Shown here: positions 6,394 to 10,834 of the stretch, piece after piece
Numbering within the stretch: the stretch's first letter is position 1
Layout of the letters: every line of letters starts with the position of its first letter
Source: Methanomicrobiales archaeon
GTDB taxonomy: Archaea > Halobacteriota > Methanomicrobia > Methanomicrobiales > JACTUA01
Direction: 5' to 3'
NCBI GenBank assembly: GCA_028678715.1
Contig: JAJRCY010000016.1
Location: 1-10,834 of the forward strand
Length of the DNA: 10,834 bases
Notes under the pieces: model-generated
What the model saw: only the letters and a program-made list of their open reading frames with translations
Database searches by the model: none
What the model was told of the DNA's origin: nothing
Position numbers and translations under genes: made by a program

Positions 6394-7566
6394 TCAGAGT
6401 GCGATGGCCAGGCCAAGGATCAGGAGCGTGGTCCCTCCCCCCAGGGCTGCCACCACCCATGCCCTCCCGCTCCGGAGGAGGATTGCAGCAGCGATGCAGA
6501 TGCCGAGGTAGGGGAGGAGCGTGGTGATCACCGAAATGCTGGCCAGGAGCCCGAATTGGTTGGTGAAAAGGAGGAAGCCTGCCGGCACCAGGCAGGAGAG
6601 GACCAGCGCCGACACCGGTGTACCCCTTTCCCCCAGGGTCGCGAGGGTCCCGAGTCCGTGGCCGAGAGCCAGGTTCTGGACAACCCGCGATGTGCCGATG
6701 ATGTAGGCATTCATGGCCGAGAGCATGGCAACGATCCCCACGCACGCCACCACCGGGCCCGACTGGGGCAGGACGACGGATGCGGCCCGGGCCACGGGTG
6801 CAGGGGAAGAGGCCAGGATCTCGGATCCGACCGACCCGATCAGCGCCAGGTTCAGGCCCAGGTAAACCAGGATCACGATGGCCATCACTGCAAAGAGCGC
6901 CCGGGTGATGAGGGTCGTGTCCCGTGTCTCGTCCACAGGGATGGCGCTGATCTCAAAACCCGTGAAGGGCCAGTATACGATCACCATGGTGGCAGCGAGG
7001 CCCGGGAGGGTGAACGGGACGGTGGGCAGGAAATGGTCCAACCGGATGAACGGGACGAGAAAAATGGTGATGGCCACCAGGGGGATGATCTTGAGCATGG
7101 TCAGGATATTCTCTGTCCAGCCCGACAGGAAGATGCCCCGGAGGTTAATGGCAAGGAGTGCCAGGATGATCCCGATCTCGGCGGGGAGAACCCAGGGGAT
7201 CCCGAAGAAGGTCAGGTACTGCCCGATGCCTGCCGCGATGGTGGCGATGCCGAAGAGGGAGGAGACCAGGTAGCAGATGACCAAGGCCAACGAGACCCGC
7301 GGCCCGAAGACCCGGGTGAAGATGGCAGAGAATGCGCCCGTGGTCCGCCATTCCGCCGGGATCCATGCCAGGCAGAGCATGACACTGGTGGCAGAGACCG
7401 CGACCACGAGCCAGGCGAGGAGAGACAGGGGCCCAAGGAGCCCGGCCGCAATCCCCGGAACCACGAAGATACCGGAGCCGATGGTCCCCCCCACTCCCAG
7501 CGAGACCAGCTCCACCATCCCGAGGGACTTCCGGTAGGTTCTCCTGCCCGGGTTTTCCGCCGGCAT
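6394..7566 (-). CDS. APC-superfamily amino acid permease
   Basis: This is a 390-residue integral membrane protein with about 11 predicted helices. TM1 carries the APC hallmark GVGGTIGSGIFVVPG, and the TM6 region carries YWPFTGFEISAIPVDETRD, matching the unwound substrate-binding segment of this superfamily. It is somewhat shorter than the usual 430-480 residues and appears to lack a twelfth helix. I chose ATG at 7566 because GAGAGGTG stands seven bases upstream; in-frame ATG at 7599 would add 11 residues and has no such motif. The soluble N-terminus is short and basic (RRTYRKS). Transport of a cationic amino acid or polyamine is suggested only by the convergent neighbour pdaD. Substrate and mode (uptake or antiport) cannot be read from the sequence. 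Confidence 0.88.
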   Translation of the reverse strand: MPAENPGRRTYRKSLGMVELVSLGVGGTIGSGIFVVPGIAAGLLGPLSLLAWLVVAVSATSVMLCLAWIPAEWRTTGAFSAIFTRVFGPRVSLALVICYLVSSLFGIATIAAGIGQYLTFFGIPWVLPAEIGIILALLAINLRGIFLSGWTENILTMLKIIPLVAITIFLVPFIRLDHFLPTVPFTLPGLAATMVIVYWPFTGFEISAIPVDETRDTTLITRALFAVMAIVILVYLGLNLALIGSVGSEILASSPAPVARAASVVLPQSGPVVACVGIVAMLSAMNAYIIGTSRVVQNLALGHGLGTLATLGERGTPVSALVLSCLVPAGFLLFTNQFGLLASISVITTLLPYLGICIAAAILLRSGRAWVVAALGGGTTLLILGLAIAL

Positions 7567-7605
7567 CTCCCCACACCTCTCCGCAGGAGTATCCACCATG
7601 CCGGG

Positions 7606-7614
7606 ATATGAATA
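7606..7614 (-). promoter_or_regulatory. Candidate TATA box for the permease gene
   Basis: TATTCATAT on the minus strand would place transcription start about 20 bases before the ATG at 7566. The resulting short leader would contain the GAGAGGTG ribosome binding site, which supports that start over the ATG at 7599. Confidence 0.45.
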
Positions 7615-7649
7615 CGGCCGGTGACACCTGCGCAATGGCCAACCCGAAG

Positions 7650-7680
7650 GGTGGTGATCCCCCGTTTCGCGATCACCGCC
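7650..7680. promoter_or_regulatory. Inverted repeat upstream of the permease promoter, possible operator
   Basis: GGTGATC (7653-7659) and GATCACC (7671-7677) are perfect inverted copies separated by 11 bases. Pairing extends outward to 7650/7680 with one G-T wobble. The repeat lies 36-66 bases upstream of the candidate TATA box, a typical place for an activator or regulator site in archaea. The binding protein is unknown. Confidence 0.4.
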
Positions 7681-7704
7681 CCCGCTCCTCGCCGGGGTGG
7701 GCCC

Positions 7705-7727
7705 GGGAGGGGGCTCTGCCCCCTCCC
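7705..7727. repeat. Perfect 10-bp GC hairpin (GGGAGGGGGC-TCT-GCCCCCTCCC)
   Basis: The two 10-base arms (7705-7714 and 7718-7727) are perfectly complementary around a TCT loop. It lies between two divergently transcribed genes, so it is not an obvious terminator. Such short GC-rich stems are often dispersed intergenic repeats in high-GC prokaryotes. Confidence 0.5.
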
Positions 7728-7895
7728 GTCGCCCTCTCCCGATGAGGATGGGAGGATCCTGCCTTTACCGGAGGAAGAGCTCCAGGAACAGCGAATCCTG
7801 ACGACCAGACGGGGTATCGGAACCCGCCAGCCTCCTCCCCACTTTCATCCCCCGCACGGCACGGGTTCATGGTGCAGGCCGAAGGAGCCGCCTGC
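7728..7895. other. Remainder of the divergent spacer, no gene seen
   Basis: Together with the elements to its left this completes a 329-base gene-free stretch between the permease start and the small protein at 7896. I see no convincing TATA box, RNA gene or coding frame here. A reading frame open to an ATG at 7869 merely extends the small protein without a ribosome binding site. Confidence 0.4.
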
Positions 7896-8231
7896 ATGAA
7901 CACGGGAGATGATCTGAAGCGGTTCCTGGAGGGGGGAACCGACTGGGAACGGTTGCAGACAACGGTGGCAGGGATCGGGATCCTCCGGATGCCTGCTTCC
8001 GGTGCCCGGCTGCAGAAGCTGGCGGTGGAGATCAACCCGCTCACGCTTCGTGGCACCCGCATGAAGCGCCGGGGACTGGTCATCCGCTCCCTGGACGAGC
8101 TGGAGGCGTTCCGCACCCTCCTCAACAGCCCGAGGCTGGAGCACCTGGTGGCGGACCTGGCAGCCGTGAACCCTGCTGCACCTCAGGCGCTGCAGGACAC
8201 GGGAAAGGGGGGTCCGGTACTGGAGATCTGA
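7896..8231 (+). CDS. Small conserved-looking protein of unknown function
   Basis: This predicted 111-residue protein matches no family I recognise. The start is ATG at 7896, preceded by AAGGAG eight bases upstream; an earlier in-frame ATG at 7869 has no such site. The protein looks soluble and mixed alpha/beta: a charged N-terminal helix (TGDDLKRFLEGGTDWERLQT), a central strand-rich part (LAVEINPLTLRGTRMKRRGL) and a Leu-rich helical part (SLDELEAFRTLLNSPRLEHL). There are no cysteines, signal peptide or membrane segments. Regular codon use with strong third-position GC, a good ribosome binding site and lack of a competing minus-strand gene make it a likely real gene. It stands alone on the plus strand and converges on the endonuclease Q gene with a 22-base gap. 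Confidence 0.65.
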   Translation: MNTGDDLKRFLEGGTDWERLQTTVAGIGILRMPASGARLQKLAVEINPLTLRGTRMKRRGLVIRSLDELEAFRTLLNSPRLEHLVADLAAVNPAAPQALQDTGKGGPVLEI

Positions 8232-8253
8232 GCGACGGGATGCCGGCCGGGTC

Positions 8254-9372
8254 TCAGGAGAAGGAGAAGGAGCCGTATCTCCCCCCGCCGCCGGGGTGGA
8301 GCACCAGTCGCCCGGACCGGAGTGAATCCACCGCTCCGGCAACCGCCGCGTGGACCTCCCGGATCTCCGCGACCGGGGTATCCACCAGCACCGCGATCTC
8401 GGTGCCGAACGCAGCGACGAGTTCGCCGTAGAGCCGGCGGCACTTCGCGGTATGGGGCGAAGAGGTACCGAGCACCCGCTGGATGATCTCCCCCAGGGGG
8501 ATCAGATGCAGGTAGGGCGGGCGGGGCGTGGAGGGGCTGTCCGAGAGTTCCCGCGCCCGGTCCAGGACCCCCTTCTTGATCCGCCCCCGGTCGTCGGGGC
8601 AGCGCCAGCCCAGGGCCACGGCCTCTCCCAGGGGGAACTGGCGGAAGCACCGGGTGCAGGCCGTGCGGTTGTACTTGCCCTCCTCCGGGAAGAACCCGGC
8701 ATTCATCACGACAGAATCCTTCCGCACGCCCTCCAGCACATCCCCGCAGGTGAGATCCCGCACCGAGAGGCGGGTGAACTCCCGGCCGAGCCGGACGGGC
8801 GAGGGGCTGTGGGCATCCGAGTTGGTGAGAAACGGGACGCCCCGGAGCTCGCCGATCCCGGCTCCATAGGAGGAGTCCGCCGAGAGTCCCAGCTCCAGGA
8901 AATCGATGGGCTCAGTCCCGTAGCAGTCGGCCACGCGGTCAAAGGAGGCATAGAGGGAGGTCCAGGGGGTGAAGGCATGGGCCGGGCCGACGAGGCCCCC
9001 CAGGGCGTGGACCCGTTCCGCGATGGCCTCGCCGCCCAGGTCCACCCGGGGCCGGCCGCTGGTCCGGAACCGGGCCCGGTCCGGGCCCAGCCGCTCCCCC
9101 AGCCGCTCAAAGTCCTCCCAAGACTCCAGGAGAATCAGGTGGTGCACCCGGTCCCGGTCCTCCACCTCCCCGGTGGGGACCACCAGGATCCCGGAGCCGG
9201 TGTCCGGTGACTCTTGCCACATCCGCCTCCAGCCAGGGTGGAGCCCGTCGCCGCTTCCCAGTACCTGGAGACCTTTGATTCGGCACCCTTCCCGCAGCCG
9301 TGCGGGTACCATGTCGCGGGAAGAGGCGATCGAGAAGGGAGAGTGGATGTGGAGATCGGCGTTGACCTGCAT
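8254..9372 (-). CDS. Endonuclease Q family protein (PHP domain)
   Basis: This 372-residue protein carries the PHP metal-site motif NADLHIHSPFS at residues 4-14 and SDAHSPSPVRLGREFT near 190, both typical of archaeal endonuclease Q. That enzyme nicks DNA 5' of deaminated bases such as uracil and hypoxanthine. A zinc-finger region near residues 238-260 has CTRC followed by WRCPDDRGRIKKGV. In other family members I remember the last pair is CPxC, so one zinc ligand is replaced by Asp here. The C-terminal third (LIPLGEIIQRVLG, HTAKCRRLYGEL) also fits the family. I chose ATG at 9372, one base past the upstream stop, because family members start just before NADLHIHS; in-frame ATG at 9399 would add nine residues and overlap that gene. 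It ends the housekeeping operon. Confidence 0.85.
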   Translation of the reverse strand: MQVNADLHIHSPFSIASSRDMVPARLREGCRIKGLQVLGSGDGLHPGWRRMWQESPDTGSGILVVPTGEVEDRDRVHHLILLESWEDFERLGERLGPDRARFRTSGRPRVDLGGEAIAERVHALGGLVGPAHAFTPWTSLYASFDRVADCYGTEPIDFLELGLSADSSYGAGIGELRGVPFLTNSDAHSPSPVRLGREFTRLSVRDLTCGDVLEGVRKDSVVMNAGFFPEEGKYNRTACTRCFRQFPLGEAVALGWRCPDDRGRIKKGVLDRARELSDSPSTPRPPYLHLIPLGEIIQRVLGTSSPHTAKCRRLYGELVAAFGTEIAVLVDTPVAEIREVHAAVAGAVDSLRSGRLVLHPGGGGRYGSFSFS

Positions 9373-9373
9373 G

Positions 9374-10117
9374 CTATCCGATGTAGGAGAGCTCGTCATC
9401 CTGGCGCGCCTTGTGGATCTCGGCCAGGCGCTCGATGACCTGCTCCATCTCCGATGCCCGGTCCTGGAGCTGGGTGCTGTTCACCTCGATACCCAGGAGG
9501 GCCGAGAGCACCCGGAGGAGGCTTGTTGCTGATTTGGGGTCCACCAGGTAACCGGAGGTCTCCCCCATCAGGCAGACCGCGTCCAGGGACCTGCGGCGGG
9601 CAAGCCCCAGGAGGAGCCCGGAGGCCCCGATGATCCCTCCCGCCGGTTCATCCTCTTTGAACTCTCCGCCGGCCGCTTCCACCTCTCCGCGGAGCTCCTG
9701 CCGGTTCACCGCGCAGAGCACCCGGGGGATCTCCACCAGGTGGCCGACCCCGTATCCCCCTAGGGTGTAGATCCGGCGGACATCCATCTGCTGGGCCACG
9801 TCCAGGTACGCCTCGGCGAGCACATAGTGACCCTCGCCGGAGGTGCTCTGGTAGTCCCCCACCAGGAAAGCGGTGGGGTGGTCTCCCTCCGCCAGGTACA
9901 CCTCGTTGCGCGCGAGCCTTGCCACCCCGTTCCCCTCGATGATCACCTGCGGGGGGAAGTAGCAGGAGGTGATCTCCGCCACCTTCCGGGCACCCAGCTC
10001 GTGGATCAGGTGCTCGGCCACCAGTTTGCCGACATGACCGATCCCCGGGAGCCCCTCGATGAGAACCTCGGCCCGGGAAGTTCTGTCCTCGATAAAATCG
10101 ATGGTTACCGCGTCCAT
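9374..10117 (-). CDS. PAC2-family protein (proteasome assembly chaperone-like)
   Basis: This 247-residue soluble protein belongs to the archaeal PAC2 family (ATP-grasp-like group COG2047). Signatures are EGLPGIGHVGKLVAEHLIHE near residue 22, FPPQVIIEGNG near 54, YTLGGYGVGH near 117 and MGETSGYLVDPKSATSLL near 184. Eukaryotic relatives chaperone assembly of the 20S proteasome; the role in archaea is not settled. A glutamate-rich helix closes the C-terminus and suggests a coiled-coil or oligomer contact. The ATG at 10117 has GGTGAT six bases upstream and lies inside the last codons of nop10 (13-base overlap), which points to translational coupling. The same neighbourhood (aIF2-alpha, nop10, PAC2) recurs in many euryarchaea. 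Confidence 0.88.
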   Translation of the reverse strand: MDAVTIDFIEDRTSRAEVLIEGLPGIGHVGKLVAEHLIHELGARKVAEITSCYFPPQVIIEGNGVARLARNEVYLAEGDHPTAFLVGDYQSTSGEGHYVLAEAYLDVAQQMDVRRIYTLGGYGVGHLVEIPRVLCAVNRQELRGEVEAAGGEFKEDEPAGGIIGASGLLLGLARRRSLDAVCLMGETSGYLVDPKSATSLLRVLSALLGIEVNSTQLQDRASEMEQVIERLAEIHKARQDDELSYIG

Positions 10118-10266
10118 CTCCTCATCACCCTGCGGAACGGTGCATGGCGGTCATGGGGGGAGAAGCGGGCCGGGTGCGGGGAGACGGTGGCCCCCCCGCA
10201 GGCCGGGCAGGAGGGTGCAAGGGTATAGGTCAGGTCGCGGGGGCAGCGTCGGATGCGGCCGGCCAT
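10105..10266 (-). CDS. nop10: Ribosome biogenesis protein Nop10
   Basis: Nop10 is a small subunit of the H/ACA ribonucleoprotein that guides pseudouridylation of rRNA, where it bridges Cbf5 and L7Ae. The 53-residue frame shows the expected order: RIRRCPRDLTYTL, then SCPACG, then HPARFSPHDR and an Arg-rich tail. It is slightly shorter than the usual 55-65 residues. The zinc ribbon is incomplete: the second pair CPAC is intact, but the first has CPRD where many homologues have CPxC, so zinc binding may be lost or altered. It starts four bases after the aIF2-alpha stop and overlaps the PAC2 gene by 13 bases. A longer upstream in-frame extension exists but lies inside aIF2-alpha and is not credible. 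Confidence 0.88.
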   Translation of the reverse strand: MAGRIRRCPRDLTYTLAPSCPACGGATVSPHPARFSPHDRHAPFRRVMRRWTR

Positions 10267-10270
10267 TCTC

Positions 10271-10834
10271 TCAACCGGCCTTCTGCTTCCGGACGAACTT
10301 GCCGCTGTCGCCGGTCTTCTCCACGGAACGGATGGCGGAATCGGCGGCTCTCTCGATGGCCTTCTCCGCGGTCTTGTAATCCGGGGCCGTGACCTTGATC
10401 CGGTACACCGGGGCGCCCACATAGAGGAGCTCGATGTCCACGTCAGGGATCTTGGGCTGGGCGCTTTTGAGAGCCCTCTTGATGATGTTCACGCCGTCCG
10501 GCTTCTGGGAGGTGAGGTGGAGGAGGCCGGTGATGGTGACACGCGGCTTGCGGATGTTCTCCTGCGCCACCTTCAGGAAGGCGTCCTTCACCGTCCCGTC
10601 CAGACTGACCTTCCGGATCCCCTCGATCCCGTCGATGGCCACGTCCTCAAATGCCCGGTAGAGGAGGCCGTATTCCCGGCGGAGCGCCTCCTCAATCTTC
10701 TTCCTGTCCGAACCTGTGACCTCGGCGACAAAGCCGATCCACTTGTAGGCCTTCTGCTCGTTCTTCCATTCCTGGATCTTCTCGCGGCGCTGGTGCTCGT
10801 TCACATCCCGGAGGGAGAGGTCGATGTGGCCCCG
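10271..10834 (-). CDS. eif2a: Translation initiation factor aIF2 subunit alpha (N-terminus beyond window)
   Basis: The frame is open to the right edge and 187 residues are visible of a protein usually about 260 long. The visible part begins in the last strand of the S1 domain (RGHIDLSLRDVNEHQRREKI), followed by the helical domain (EWKNEQKAYKWIGFVAEVTG) and the C-terminal alpha/beta domain (VDIELLYVGAPVYRIKVTAP, YKTAEKAIERAADSAIRSVE). aIF2-alpha is part of the heterotrimer that delivers methionyl initiator tRNA to the ribosome; the C-terminal domain binds aIF2-gamma. An internal GTG at 10804 should not be taken as the start, because the conserved S1 sequence continues upstream of it. The gene is first of those visible in the housekeeping operon and confirms an archaeal host. 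Confidence 0.95.
   Translation of the reverse strand, partial: RGHIDLSLRDVNEHQRREKIQEWKNEQKAYKWIGFVAEVTGSDRKKIEEALRREYGLLYRAFEDVAIDGIEGIRKVSLDGTVKDAFLKVAQENIRKPRVTITGLLHLTSQKPDGVNIIKRALKSAQPKIPDVDIELLYVGAPVYRIKVTAPDYKTAEKAIERAADSAIRSVEKTGDSGKFVRKQKAG

Noticed and set aside
5456..6745. A 429-codon minus-strand open frame across pdaD and the spacer
   Set aside because: It lies antisense to pdaD, which has clear family motifs, and overlaps the permease end and the acsB start. Composition is that of a shadow frame.
6556..7611. A 351-codon plus-strand open frame opposite the permease
   Set aside because: Its Asp-, Gly- and Arg-rich translation is the antisense of hydrophobic helices; the minus strand encodes a clear APC transporter.
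10105..10422. A 105-residue version of Nop10 starting at 10422
   Set aside because: The extra 52 N-terminal residues are Arg/Pro-rich and lie within the aIF2-alpha coding sequence. Nop10 homologues start close to the RIRRCP segment.
1..10834. CRISPR arrays, tRNA or rRNA genes, transposases and integrase sites
   Set aside because: I saw no regularly spaced direct repeats, no tRNA-like cloverleaf with a TTC-arm signature, and no transposase or integrase reading frame. The acs operon has no visible flanking repeats that would mark a recent insertion.

Overview
The window looks like chromosomal DNA from a GC-rich euryarchaeon, most likely a methanogen of the Methanomicrobia (possibly Methanomicrobiales). 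Archaeal hallmarks are the translation factor aIF2-alpha, a Nop10 protein, an archaeal PAC2-type protein, endonuclease Q and a pyruvoyl-dependent arginine decarboxylase. Spaced TATA elements and Shine-Dalgarno motifs of the GGAGGTGA type fit this. The genus is not determinable by eye.

Region 1 (1-5459, minus strand) is a four-gene operon for the carbonyl branch of the Wood-Ljungdahl pathway. In transcription order it holds acetyl-CoA synthase (acsB), the small and large subunits of the corrinoid iron-sulfur protein (acsD, acsC), and a 2Fe-2S/ASKHA corrinoid reactivator (RACo/AcsV family), which runs off the left edge. The proteins look bacterial in architecture. The ACS keeps the N-terminal domain that archaeal CdhC normally lacks, AcsD has the short bacterial length, and RACo is the bacterial activator. 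No CO dehydrogenase subunit (CdhA/CdhB or CooS) is visible. This is the most notable content of the window: an apparently bacterial-type ACS/CFeSP module in an archaeal chromosome.

Region 2 (5460-7895) starts with a divergent promoter region. It continues with pdaD (arginine to agmatine) on the plus strand, a structured convergent intergenic spacer, and an APC-family amino acid permease on the minus strand. The permease has an inverted repeat upstream of its likely TATA box. The 7567-7895 spacer holds that promoter and a strong GC-rich hairpin.

Region 3 (7896-10834) has a small plus-strand protein of unknown function, then a conserved archaeal housekeeping operon on the minus strand: aIF2-alpha (N-terminus beyond the right edge), nop10, a PAC2-family protein and endonuclease Q. 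Its genes are tightly packed or overlapping. This region anchors the archaeal assignment.
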